DNA of 64,000 nucleotides from the NCBI GenBank assembly GCA_018389105.1, contig JACATO010001085.1, positions 930,001 through 994,000 on the forward strand. Direction: 5' to 3'. The notes under the pieces are model-generated. The model ran no database searches. It saw only the letters and a list, made by a program, of their open reading frames with translations, and had not been told where the DNA came from. Origin of the DNA: Nautilus pompilius (Eukaryota > Mollusca > Cephalopoda > Nautilida > Nautilidae). Each line of letters begins with the position of its first letter. Position 1 is the first letter of the stretch. The position numbers and the translations under genes are program-made. Of the stretch, positions 12,937 through 26,149 are shown piece after piece.

Positions 12937-13061
12937 CGGACATCTACAATTCAGTTGCTCCTGGAATAGAAGAAACTGGTTTGGATTGTGAATGTGTTGG
13001 AGGCGGAAGGATTAGCATTGATTCTGGAAAGAAGTTTGTTCAAGTTTCTGGTTATTCTGAG
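12937..13061 (+). CDS. PHPT1: PHPT1 (14-kDa phosphohistidine phosphatase) internal exon
   Basis: PHPT1 removes phosphate from phosphohistidine in proteins and is a small cytosolic enzyme of the janus/PHPT family. This 125-nt exon starts after an AG acceptor (12935-12936) with two bases that finish an Ala codon, then encodes 41 codons beginning DIYNSVAPGIEETG and running through the family hallmark CECVGGGRIS to VSGYSE. It ends before a GTATGT donor at 13062. The human protein has ADIYDKV...CDCECLGGGRIS...VYGYS in the same order, so identification is firm. The catalytic His (His53 in human) sits directly before this Ala and must be on the preceding exon, which I did not find in the window. The incoming splice splits a codon after its first base; the outgoing one is phase 0, matching the terminal exon at 48872. 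There are no stops or frameshifts, so the gene looks functional. Confidence 0.93.
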
Positions 13062-13539
13062 GTATGTTGGTAGTTTGTATTAATTAATACTGAATGTAGC
13101 AACAAGCCTTTAGTTTTTTGCTTCTTTGATTTTGGAAAAAAGAAGGGATTGAATTTATTTATTTATTGGCCATCTGACCTCAAATCACTATTCATTCAAC
13201 TTGAGAAAAACAGGTATTGTTGGAGACATTAATATTGCTTACATAGAATCCTAAGCTTATCAGGTATTGTTGACTGGCAGCACTTAGCTCACCAAGAGTT
13301 TTTTTTGAGCAACTCAATGAGACTTTTGTTTGCCAGCAAAATCAAGATGTTATTACAGATACTATCGACCTTTGTATGTTACATATGTATTAGCAAATAT
13401 TCTTATTGTCGATATAAACTGGTGAACTGAGGACTGTACCAGAAGAGAATATTCTGTATATTTTTAATGGTGGTATACAATCTTGCTGAAGGAGCATAGT
13501 GCTGCAGTTGTCTACTAGGAAATGTTGTCAATCTTGTGC

Positions 13540-13762
13540 CACAAGGGGCCCAAAATTTCCAACTTTGGCAGGGAAATTCTTTTAGGTATGGGAATAAGCA
13601 GAAGTGCCCAGAGGAAATCCATGTGACTGGGTGGGGAAGAAGAGTGAGAAGGAACTATGCCAGGGAAGTTCACCAAACTGAGTACCACTCCCACAGGAAG
13701 CAGGCTCAGGCTCTTAACCTTTAGTTGTATAAATGCCACTAAACCACTGCAGCACACATGCT
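13540..13762 (-). mobile_element. tRNA-derived SINE, reverse
   Basis: The sequence is the reverse complement of the family: GCAGGGAAATTC, GAAGAAGAGTGAGAAGGAAC, CACCAAACTGAG and, at the right end, a decayed tRNA head (CTTAACC...CCACTAAACCACTGCAG). The order is mirrored with respect to the forward copies. It lies just inside the donor side of the long PHPT1 intron. Confidence 0.7.
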
Positions 13763-13783
13763 GTTGCTTGTTTTTTAAATAAG

Positions 13784-13830
13784 TTATTATTATTATTATT
13801 TTTTGTGTGTGTGTGTTGTGTGTGGGGGGC
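13784..13830. repeat. (TTA)n then (TG)n microsatellites
   Basis: A TTA run to about 13800 passes directly into a TG run and a short G run, just after the reverse SINE. Confidence 0.85.
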
Positions 13831-14566
13831 AGATGCACATTTCAGGAATCAGTAAGAAATAATTCTAGATATCTAACCAAATATATGTATTTTATTCTCT
13901 TTTTTAAAAAAAACTGGATGCCCAATAATTAAAATCTGTGATGTTTATTTCCTTGCGTCAGTAAATGAAAAGTGCTTAGTGTCCCTGCGGTTCTCGTTCT
14001 TAACGATCTAGTGAAAATGCTCATATCTCATAAGGCGCAAGTTATATCGGTTATACCCTGAGTGTAAAAACGTTCAAACTAATGGCGATTTGCTGTTTTA
14101 AAAACCTAGGTGCATATTCACGTTTTGTATGGAAAGACTGATAGTTGAAAAGTGCGGTAGAATGAAGCATTTCCTTTCTTCCACTTCTGATTTAATAATG
14201 AAGAAAAATGTACCCCTTTTAGCTGGCACTGATGTTGTCAAGTGGCTTTGGTGTTAAATTCAATTGAGTTGTGTCATAAAAACACGTGCTTGAAGAACAC
14301 TCCCTCAAGTCATTAATGACAAAGATGGACATAAATGCATATGTTGTTCAGGCTGCTGACCTTCACGTGTGTTGATGATGCAAGGACTTTTGCTTTTAAA
14401 TGAGAGACCTGCTAACATTAAACGATGATAATAATGAAAAATTCATACCATTGCTGTTTTCATCATTATTTTTTAGCCTGGCATGTTGTTTACAGTACTG
14501 ATCCAATTTGAATTGATTTACTACGTAAAACTTTTAAAATATTTGGAAAAGGGTATTCAGAATTTT

Positions 14567-14601
14567 ACACACACGTACACACACATGTACGCACGCACAC
14601 A
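14567..14601. repeat. imperfect (AC)n
   Basis: ACACACGTACACACACATGT and further CACACA-type units, with interruptions by GT and CG. Confidence 0.75.
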
Positions 14602-17600
14602 TTTGCTTAAGAATAAAATTTATGGAAAATATGTGAAAATGATACATTTTTTCACTAAACACAGGTCATACGGAAATCAAAAAAGAGCACCACACCAGTC
14701 TGGATATACAAATTTCCCACCTTCATTAATTCTTGAAATAAATATTTAAATGCTTCTCTCAGACCACCTTTTTTTCTTGCTCTATTTTTAGATTCCCTGT
14801 TAATTTATTGATTAAGACTGCATGTTTCTGAATACATACATCTCCTTCCCCTTTGCTTTTGTTGATAGTAGACATTTTCCTGTTTTTTTTTATTTTGCAT
14901 GAAAAGGATTTATAAAATTTATAAATTTATTTGAAACTATTTGCAAAAGGAATGCTGTAATTTTTGGAATGGAAATATAACAGGTATTACTATCCAAGAC
15001 CTGGTTACCCATTGCATTTAGGAAAAGAGTTTCCAACTAATCAGATCAGCTGAAACTAATCTTGTAGATCTCTTCCATAATAATTTGAACATCATATGTT
15101 TTATGCGCATACATTTCTGTAATGTAAATGTAATAACTGCTCAAAAAGTAACTTTTGGTATTTGGTGGGAGCATATCTTGCTGCAACATAGATGTCTAGA
15201 TATGAAATTACTGCAGCCATAGCAACTTACTCTAACAACTAGGCCTGGTCTTTATCCAGGCTCTATAGGGTCAAAGGAATTTTTTCCATGGCTTGTAGGT
15301 TCTAATAGTTATGGAAGTATGGCATGTTGTTTGTCTGTTTTCCTGCAGGAAATGGTGATTATGTTCAGAAATTTTAATCAAATATAAGGTATTAAGGTAT
15401 TTCAAAGGGAGAATATGTAAATGAAAAAAATGTAGATGAATGCCATATTTGTTTTATTTTGATACCGAATGCTTACCTATGCCATTGCTCCAAATCCAAC
15501 AAGCCTGACACTTACTTGTAAACACACTGTTGTCAAATGCCTCACCAATGTTTCTTGAAATCCATGCCTCCACGTGGTACAGATTGGCAATATGCAAGGC
15601 ACCTGTCTCTATGTATATCTGTTACCAATAGCTTCTTGCATGAAACCCATCCAGTATACTTAAATTTGTTCAGGTTCTGTTGCACAACACACTGACTTAT
15701 TAATGTTGATGTTGCAACAGGTGAAACGAATTATTAGAGGTCACTGCAAATTTGGTGCACAACAGCCTGTTTTGTACACATTGAAAATGGCATGACTTCC
15801 AGGATATTGGAAGGTAATGATTATATCTTCCTTGCAAAACAATCATATTATTTGATGCACAGAGTACCTGGAAACAATGAAGATTTGCCAGTAAGGCAGA
15901 TGGACTGACCTTAGATAAATGGGGAATACCTCAGGTGTTGTTCCTCATCATACTTTCTGGGAAAATAAATCTGCCTATCTCAGTGGCACTTTTTTTAAGG
16001 CGATGATGATGGTCAGATATGTAAATCATGGACAAACTCACTCTTTTTACAGTATGCATTTATTATGGCAGGGATCTGTAGATAAGTATTAGCTTTTTTA
16101 TTTGTTTTTATGGATAGTCAGAAAGTAATAATTAAGAGAGTGTGAATGGCAATAAATCAGAGAAAATAAAAATAAAAGCAGGCACTAGGTAAAATATTTC
16201 TAAATTTTTGATCAGCTGTAAATCAGATTAAATCAAATAGATAAGTAAAATAAAACCAAGTTGTATCTCAAATATTGCCTGCACTGGTTGCAATGTATGG
16301 TAAAGTGAAACTACACTTCTCTTTTCTTTTCACAAAAGTTAAAGATTCTGTCCGGTCTAGAAATGATATGAAATGCCAGCTAATATAAACAGACTAAAGT
16401 AGTTCTGAGCTCAGCTTTATTTGTTTAGTGGGTTTGCTCATAATTTTATGCATGAATCTCACTAGCAAGTAATTCTATCAGTTTCACAACTTTTGTAATT
16501 ATTGTACTAGTTTTGTTTTTCTGAAACAAAATGATTAATAAATAGAGTAAATGCCTAGAAAGTTACTTAAAAAAGAGATAATGACTTTGCAGATTTTTTA
16601 CAGTAAGTATGGACTCTTAGATCTAGACAACAATACATCTGCTTTTTTTTCTTTTTGTTTTAAAAAAGTAACTTAAACATTTTTTGCACATTTATGTCTG
16701 TGTGTGTACTTTGTATGAAAACAGCATATATATCAATATACAACTCTACAGTTTTGTTCTTAACATTCTTTTGTTCCTGTTTGTTTTTTTTTTTATTGGT
16801 GTCTTATGATAAACCACGTAAGTATCTTCATGTTTTATGCTTTCTATGTTGTGAAAATTTCTTTTATGTTTGGCAGTTACTGAAGGGGGTACAGCAGCAA
16901 CTCATCTAATGTTAAATAGTTTGAATAGAACTACACTGCAGTGTTTCCAAAACTAACAAAAATGATTGATTGCATGAGGTTGCCATGGAAAAAAAGACAA
17001 GGAATGTAGATTGCAGTATGAAATCTACACATTACTTACTAAAGTAATGTCTGGAAGTAGACCTGGATTTCTTTTTCCCCAACATAAACAGGGAAGTAGC
17101 ATTATTGGATAAATCGAAACTTTACCCATACATATAGATTATTGACAAAGAATGTTTGTGTGCTGGAAAACTACTTCATACATTTGATAAGATTTTCATA
17201 CAATGCTTTAAAAACAAACAAACAAGACATTAATAGACATGTTTAGAGTAGATTTTATAGCAAAGTGGTTGAAACAGCATCAATCTAAGATTTCCTGGCA
17301 GATATTGTTGCTGGTAATCTGCCTGAGACAGTTAAAAAAAATGCTTTTCTTGGCAAACATAGGCCATTTTGATGCAATAGAATGTCTTGCAGACTTGTAT
17401 AAAATCTACATTACTAGAAGCTTTTAGACGTTGCTTAGTTACCTTTTTTTCTACTTGAGCAATCAAGATGATGGCTGCAGTTTTTTATAGATGTTGATTT
17501 TAAGGATCTCAAGTTGCTTTCCTTTTTTTTTTCTTATTGAGATCTTTGCTCTTGACCCCTCTCACTGAATGTGTGGTAGTGTTGACAATAAAATAAAAGA

Positions 17601-18393
17601 ATAAAACTCATCTCTTATTCTTATCCTATAATAGCTTTAGGCCATGGAATTGAAACAAAATAACCTGGAAGCATTGAGAGACACTGGCCATGGTTTATTT
17701 AATTCTAAATATCTTATAAAAATTTATGAGAATAGCACTGAAAAAGATATCTTGACAAATTAAATAAAAGAACTAAACAGGATGTGAGAAAATGAAGTAT
17801 ATCAACCTTTCAGCAGTTTGAACCCTGATTTCTGGTAACAAAAGCCTGTAGAAAAACCAGTTGGAAAGTAAAAATGCTGTATAATTTGCTAAACTAACCA
17901 AATATATTTTATGTGCTAAATGATTATGATGAGCTACATATTTAAAGCAACATCTGCCTAGTTTTTCACAAGAAAAACCCATCTTCGCATATTCCAGTCT
18001 GGTTTGACAGTAGTTTGAAGTGCATTTATATTGCCTTTGCTTATGGTTTGCATATGGAAGGAAAAAATTCAATTTCTTTGTTAAAAAAACTTTCACTAAA
18101 TGAAAGAATCCTGTGTAGGAATTATGGCTATGCTTCATTAATCCAGGATCTGATGCTGTTGCAGTAACTGTCTAGATCTCTAAAGTCTGATATTAAGCTG
18201 CTGTGCTCTGTCAACAGTAGTAGTGAAAGTGGTACCATTTTGAACTCACTAGACCTTTTAACAACATTTAAGCAGAAAATTTATACTTATATTTTTACAG
18301 AATTATAAAATAGTTCAAACCATCTTTTATCAAGGAAAACAGTAGTTGTTCCCTTTAATATTTAGTTTCAGTGTTTGTTTAACAGTGATTTAT

Positions 18394-18404
18394 CCCCCCC
18401 CCCC
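18394..18404. repeat. poly-C tract
   Basis: An uninterrupted run of 11 C in A+T-rich DNA. Confidence 0.85.
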
Positions 18405-19554
18405 ACCCTTGAGAAGGGAATGATGGCTTTGTGTGCAGTTATGTCTTCAATGTAAACTTGCTCTTTGCTATAAATTAATGATGTCAAGTTCATGTTCATT
18501 GCCTTTTCTGTTTTATTGGTATCTTCCTTTTATTTTTACTGAAATCTATTTTTCTATTTTTACAGCTTTATACATATTAAACAATACAAATGACATGAAT
18601 TTTGCATAAATACCTGCAAAATGGGTAAAAAATGGGTCCATGTCCATCCAGCTGACTGGTAAATGTACCTAGTTATCCATGTATTTGTATTACTTTTTTG
18701 GATGCCAGAAACATTTTTTACAGCTGACAAAAACACAGTTCTTAATTATTGTGAAAAAGTTTGGTTTTCCTGAGTCAGGAGTTCATATTGCTACATAAAA
18801 ATCACAGTCTTTGTCATTTAAATGTAACTGCACACATGGTTTTGCATCTGATTTATTGGTATCAATAAAGGCTCTTGTCTGACTTTCAAAAAAGCATAGT
18901 CTTATTTTATCTAACTACAGCTGCAGTATCATTTATAAAACTATGTTTGTTGTTTACTTCAGTATCATAATCCTAAATATATTATCAGATGGTAAACTCT
19001 TGGTGTTGAGGTGGATTTTGCTTGGTCAGAATCATCATGCCTGCTGAAAACCTTTATAGAAAGAATCCTTTATATTCACAAACCTTGGCAATATTTGATA
19101 ATACTTTTTAAACCAATACTTATTAGAGTTAAAAAGTAATTTAGCCACTCAATATATTTATGTTTATATGTATGTTGCACCTAATCTGTGAAATTGTCTA
19201 TTTTGCGAATTGGGCATTTTTATCTTTCCAATTCATGGAATGGGTAATAGTATGCATGAAAGTTAAAATTTCATTCATGTAAACATTTCATTTGTTCTAC
19301 ATTAAGTTGAATTAATAATTAGTTAACATTTAACATTTTATGACACTGTAGCAGATTCTATATAAATAGAAGACATTTATCATCTGATGAACACTAGTTA
19401 CTGTATGAACAGCAGTATAGAAGGGATTATTATATCTTCCTGTCAGTCTCTGTGTTCTGTTTATGAACAGCTTATTATTAATATCTTCAGGTTGGGAAAA
19501 ACTGTCAAGTCTTCCAAGGAAAGATTACCACATTGTGAAAACTTATTCACTAAA

Positions 19555-20290
19555 ATTCCTTGGTGGTGTTGATTGATAAAATAGCTAAGAACAATGACAA
19601 GTATATGGTAACCAAAGAGATTGTGCTGAATATCATCTGGATTTTGCATGTGGAGTCTGGTCACAGGTGGAGAGAAGACCCACAAGAAAATTCAGGATCA
19701 GTATGCCAACATGCCACAGTCCCTTGTCCAGGAGTACATTTCTCAGTGTGAAAGGTGTGTGGAGAAGAGATCCAGACAAGAAGCAGCATCTGGAGTATTC
19801 TGTCAGACCTAGTACTATGAATGACCTCAATGAGCATGGCCAGTGGATCTGGTGGACATACAGACTATGAAAGATGTCATTTACCAGTTTATTCTACACT
19901 ACATTTGGAACCTGTCAAAGTTCCACATGATTTGCCCACTTAAATCCAGGATGGAAACAGAGGTGGCTTATGAACTGTTACTGATCTTTCTTGACCTTGG
20001 TGTACCACATTTTATAATCAAACAAATGGTGTGAGTTTACAGCCCAGGTTATTGAGAAATTGGCTTGCCTCTGGCCAGAGTTGGTACTGTAAATGACAAA
20101 CATGTCATGCTCAAAACCATGGATCAGTGGAATGAGGGAATGGTAACATGAAGCTTAAGTTTATAGCCTGAATGAGTTACAACAATAGTGTTAGGTGGAA
20201 CCATGGCATTCGTTTTACTCAGTGGTCCATGAACACATCATACCCTGATAGACATGCTGTTGTTGATGTCACCAGTCTGGTCATGTATTC
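19555..20290 (+). mobile_element. KRBA2-like integrase remnant
   Basis: Decayed rve-type (DDE) integrase, of the family often annotated in invertebrates as 'KRAB-A domain-containing protein 2-like'. Pieces in order: a HxxxGH zinc-finger-like part (about 19647-19670), RPSTMNDLNEHGQW, VDIQTMKD (contains the expected first catalytic Asp), PLKSRMETEVAYELLLIF, LGVPHF, and a GSVE-GNGN stretch (about 20124) around the expected catalytic Glu. The region of the second Asp (normally SDNGREF) is changed to KQMV followed by a stop. At least four frame changes or stops occur. No long terminal repeats were identified, so I cannot say whether it came from a retroelement or an integrase-type DNA transposon. 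Confidence 0.75.
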
Positions 20291-21291
20291 AGTTGGCTAA
20301 TGACTGACAGTAGACATTGCAATTTGCAGCAGCAGTGACTTGCTTGGAGCCATTTTGAAACTGACCTCCTGCAAGAAGTACCTTTTGGTCATGTGACATG
20401 TTTCTGGGCTACCATTATGGATTTTTTTGTACAGCTTATGTTTGCTACATTATACCAAAATTTTATACCCATAAGTTGTGTGCATATTTTAAAATTAGTA
20501 TCTTTACAAGTGCTGTAATATGTTAGATTTTAGACCTGTTAGTCAACAGCACTAGATGGTAGTCTATATTTTAGTCATTTGTTATAATTTTGATATAATT
20601 TATCATAAACTCCAATATCCCTAAAATTTTTTGCTTAGTATATTATCTTTCTATGATTATACTTTTTAGAGCTTCTGGCAGAGGTATTGGTGTTCTTTTC
20701 AACTACAGTGAATTTTTCCCAGGTCTAACAATGTAATACTTTTTTAAACAACTACTCATATGATTCAGATACAGATACAACAAAAGTATCTGATTTGGGA
20801 TAAAATTAGCACAGTTTTTAACTGTTTTTAGGAGATCTATATTTAAAGACTAGTTCAGGATTGCCATAAGGCAGTAGGAAGTGTCATTTGTCAACAAAAC
20901 TATTATTTTATTCTTAATAAGTAATATTTATTCCTGTTTTAGTCCTTTTTATTGAAAAAGATTTCTATTTTTCAGATATAAACTTTCTGTTTTACTTTTA
21001 GGGGGGCCTATAAATGCAGAAAACATTGAAAAAATTATGAAGAGAAACTAAAAATTTAGTGAAAATTAAAATTTCTAAAAGAAATTTAAACTGCCATAAT
21101 TATTTTAAATGCTACACCTAGCTATTTATTGCACACAGATGTTTTTTCAAATATAAATTTTTTGCAAGAAAGGTAATAATTAATTATATTTATTACACAT
21201 GATTATACAAACAATCACCTTATTAGTTATTACTTAAATTCCACTAAAAATTTTGTTAAAAGATTTTTTAAACTCATGTCCTATTACTTGC

Positions 21292-21336
<45 letters not shown>

Positions 21337-21346
21337 TATTATTATT
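21292..21346. repeat. (TTA)n microsatellite
   Basis: About 55 bp of TTA/ATT with a single interruption near 21334. Confidence 0.92.
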
Positions 21347-24300
21347 GAAAACTGCACCCATGCAGTGAATTTGTAGCCAGATGTTTTACTGCACTACTGT
21401 TAGAAGCTCTATAAAAAGTATTTCTTCACCGGTAGTCCACTCATTTATCTTGAGTTTCTGTATTAGTGCTTGTTCATAGTTGTAAGGAGTGAAATCATAT
21501 TTAATTACCAGACTGAAGGTCCATTTCTAGTACTGCCAGTGGTTTTTAGAGTACATAGATGGTAGGAAATCATCTCTCACAATTGCTTCATTCAGAGTGG
21601 GTGGTGTTTGTTGTTTTCAGTGCTAAAAATGAATAGTTTTTTAGTGGGGAAAAAAAACATTCAGATGCAGGAATACATATACAGCAATGCATGAACATTA
21701 GCAGCATATATGTACAGGTACATAGTCTTTTAAAGGGAGAATGTATGAAATTTGAGACAAGATTCTTTTTGCTAATAATTAATAAAATGTTTTTTCTAGT
21801 GCAGTACTGTGGAAGATGGTGCCCAAGTTAACCTTTGTCCTCTTTTTCTTGTTGGTTTTTTAAGTTATGAGTATTATTTCAGTTGTAAGATCTGGATCTG
21901 CGTCATAAACTATAGCACAGTTGTATTATTTTTTTCGTTTTTTTTATAGACGTCTTCTACCAGAGCTGAGCAGGGTGTCATTCTTCATAGTATTGCGTTA
22001 TAGGAGTGTTTTTTTTTTAATTATTAGCAAACAGAAACATGTTTCAGAGTCCTCAAAATCCAGCTTCGAGTACTTTTTCTATACTCGTTGCCTTGTGTTT
22101 CCTTTTTCTTTTTTTAAAATTAATCTTCACATCTACAAGATATTTCCTTCTTTACTTAATGAGATAGATACTACTTAATGCATTGGCATTTTGCCATGGG
22201 CTCTGAGTTAGATGGGTGGGCATGAAATTGCTTCTTCTAAGCCTTTTTTTCTTTTTTTAGACTTCTGTTGGGAATTTTTACTTTTGCTGATTCTTCATTA
22301 GACTGTTAGACTGTCGATTGCTGTGAAGCGATGTAGTTCCTTATCAGCAGGTCTGCACCTGGTTCAAGACGCCTAGTATGGGAGAAGCTTGAAAGAAAGG
22401 AGGCTTTTAAAATTTGTGAATGAACTGCTGCTGTAGATTGTCTGCTTTGCCGACCATTTAAAGTATATCTGCCATGGACGCATCATTAAATACTATCAAA
22501 ACGGTGGGCTGATTTTGCTAGTGAAAGAACTTCTTCTGGTTGCACCAGAATGTTTACAATTACACAATCATCCTACTTGTCAGCACTGCCTGTGCTCCTT
22601 TGAAGTGTTAATGATGCAGTTGAAATTTCATCTTTTTCATGTAGTGAGCAGCTGTTTTTTAGTCATTTGCTGTATTCACCACCACATAATTCTCACTAGT
22701 CTATAGGACTCAGATGGCAGAAGTAGGGCAAATATCTTGTTCCACCCAACTCCCCAATCCCATTGAAGATTTGAAGGCTTGTTTTCATTTACACCATAAA
22801 ATCAGCTGGTGGAAGGAATAGACTTTTACCAAACATCTGCTTGATTGATATCTGGTAGCAGATAGCCAAAGAATATTATTACTAGTTTAAAGATTAAAGT
22901 AGTTCGGCTTTCTATTCATCTTTTACTTGTGTAACTAAGTTATCCATAAGAAAAAGGCAAAGATTTTATATAGACCCTCACTACTATGTCATTCTTCTAG
23001 GTGAGTGAACTATATTAGCAGTACCTACAGTTCTCCTAGTCCAGATGTACAGAACTGTTTACTTTGTCCCCTGAAACAAAGGTATTGATTTTCTATATTT
23101 CCCCCTCAAAATAGCATGTATCTTCTGATGACAAATTAGCAATAAATATTTGTTTAATATTAAATTCATGATAACAGCGGATTTGTGCTCACATGGAATC
23201 AAGCTCTTTCCAAATATAACTTGTTTTATCAAAGAGCAGTTTTGTCCAAATTATTCTAGTGAAAATTTCTCTAGTATTCACATTAACCTTCTACTATCTG
23301 CATCAATGTCACTGAGTTTGAAAGCTTCCTTTTTTCACTTTATTGTTGTTACCAATATTTTCTTTTAATATCATATGCCATAAAAGAAAAAGAAAAATTA
23401 ATTTAGTATGGGAGATCAAGGCTAGTTGTTCACCAGTAATTCATAATTAAACGTATACATGAACTATAATGAACGCCACACGCTCTGACTGGGTCTCTAT
23501 AGGTTAGTTATTATGAGTCTCCCCCTCTTTCCACAAGGCCAAGAAATACCCATCAGTGTGATTTTTTAAAAAGTATTATCATTGTTGATAAGTATTGTTT
23601 TTAGATACTTTAATCCTATTATACATACTTTTTAAATATCAAACTGTGCTGTTACTTTAGTTTATTTAAAGTTATGTTTCTTAGTATTTGTAACTGCAAA
23701 TAAATGAAAGAATTACTTGCTGTTTATGAACCAAAACCCAATTTGTTTTAAAATCCTCTTTCCTAGAGCACAAACTGGATACATTTAATATTTTTAATTT
23801 TTCTGATATATTTGTTAAAAAAAAAAAGAGAAATATCACTATTATGTTTGTATCATGTACCATAACATTATACTTTGAATTTTAAAATAGAAATAAGGCT
23901 TGGGCACATCTTCCCAGTACTGCTGCTACTCCTTCAACAGGATTTCATACTTGCTCATTGTAATGATAAAACAACAGGTTAAAATAGGTTCAAGCAGTAT
24001 GGTGTAAGATTAAAGGATAATTTTAGTACTATTTAAGCAACAGAATGTAAAGACTACTAATTCTTTCACAGCCTCCCTGCACTACCAGTTTAATTTATCT
24101 ATTTTTTCTCAAATTTTGAATTAATATTCAAAGAAAACAGCTGTACATGTACTAAAACTACTGGATTATATCCCCTTGCAAAAAATTAAACTCATTAGGA
24201 TAAAGTTTTCTACAGAAGTGTAATTATTTTAATAAATTCACTGTAATGGCTGAGAAAATATGGAGCAGGTTAAATTTGTAATTTTCTCTTTTTTCTGTTT

Positions 24301-24592
24301 TCATTTGGGACAGTTCACCAAGGGAAGTTTGTAATTTTAATTTAGCTTATTTTTAAAATGCTGCAGATTATGCATTTTGAATGGAAAGTGGACTGAGGGC
24401 ATTATGTACAGTTGGATGTCAGGTTTAACATATTAAAAATATTTAACTTGACCAGAGACAAGTGTACTTGAAATGTACTGAGTTTTTTTCCACCCAGCCA
24501 GGCATCAGATAATTTAAGAAAAAATGACTGCTTTTTAAATGCAATTTACATGGGAAAAATAGAAATGTATTAGCAATTTATATTTTGGATGG

Positions 24593-24594
<2 letters not shown>

Positions 24595-24650
<56 letters not shown>

Positions 24651-24651
24651 T
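24595..24651. repeat. (TTA)n microsatellite
   Basis: About 57 bp of perfect TTA repeat, long enough to be polymorphic. Confidence 0.92.
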
Positions 24652-26149
24652 GAAGTTGGAAACGTGATATTATAAAAAAAATTTTGTGTTGGTTAGTTTG
24701 TTTATGTGATGGATTTATTTCTTCATTCCTTACTCAATCAACTATTGTGGGATAAATAAATATGTGCGAAATTTTGCATTTACCTCAGAAAATGACCTTG
24801 CTTATCGCACAGGTTCGCAGAGGTTAAGGAGTAATAGGATGTGCTATATTAAACAACACAATTGTTATAATATCCAGCTCAAGCCCAGTTTTTGAAGATG
24901 AATAGTTTTAAATAAGTTTTATTTTTTAAGGCAGATGAACACATTTGAATATGTAGTGAAGGGGACTTCATCTTGCAGAAAAGTTAGCCTATTGACATGG
25001 TCCCTTCGGATGGCTCTTTCCTACCTCTGTCTAGTACTGTATATTCTTGCTTCTGTTGTCCTGTCATCTATCCTTTTCATCCCTTCATCTTCCTACCACT
25101 AGAGGAGCAAAGCTATCGCCAAGAATCTTGACAACTTGGCAACTTTCCGCAGCTCTGCTCATCTCATTTCAGATATGGAAAATTGTTTCTATTCTAGTCT
25201 TTGTCATTAACTTGATAAGAGTGAAAAAATGTGTTGATAGAAATTATAAATGTGTTATATTTAGTGGGGCATTCTTTAATTGGGATTTAGTGACCATTTT
25301 GGTCTTTTCTTGCTCTCCTTTCAAGGCTAAGCACTGCAGATCTAATGAAAGATGGTGCATTTTAACTCTTTACCCATATGTTTTAATTACTACCAGCTTT
25401 TTCCATATTAAAAAATGGCTTTTGGTCAATGTCAGTCTTTTCCATAAAAACAAACTTTCATTGCTTACAACATTTTACAAGAGGGATTAATGGCTTTGTT
25501 TGGTAGACACAATCTGTGTTCAAACATAAATACCTTTAACCAACAAAATAGTCTCATATGATAGAATTAAACAAATGCATATACTGTATCTAACCATTTC
25601 CAAAGCATATTCATTGAACTATAAATAGAAAATGTTTTAAATATCTAAACAAAGAATTTTTTCAAAGTTTCTGCCTAATTAAAAATTACATAACAGTTTT
25701 GTTTTGCTATTTAATGAATGAATAAGTACTTTTGCTATTAGTTGAACTTTACACATTTGCATATTTTTGCTTATTTATTGTTACTACATTGGTTCTGATT
25801 TTTGCTCATCCTCCAGTTTAGTCCAAAAAGGCTATAAAAAGAGCATCTATTTCTATGCATTCATAAGTATCCTTAATAAATGCCTATCCTCTTCTTTAGG
25901 AATATTTTAGCACAAAAATTGCATCTCAATGAATTTTAGTCTTTAGACTTAATGACCCTTGATAATTGCATTTATAAGAGGGAGTCAAACTGCATAATGA
26001 GTTCGTCTGCTCTGGTTCAGTTCCAGAAATAAAAATGGTTCCAATACATAATCTGGTTTGTGACCATGACCATTTTACCATTGTTAAGTAATATGACAAC
26101 AAACAAAATAATCCAGTTGATATTGTGCAAAACAATACAAATTTTTATT

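Noticed and set aside
13515..13838. 107-codon minus-strand frame and overlapping + frame
   Set aside because: Both are contained in the reverse SINE plus the adjoining TTA/TG repeats.
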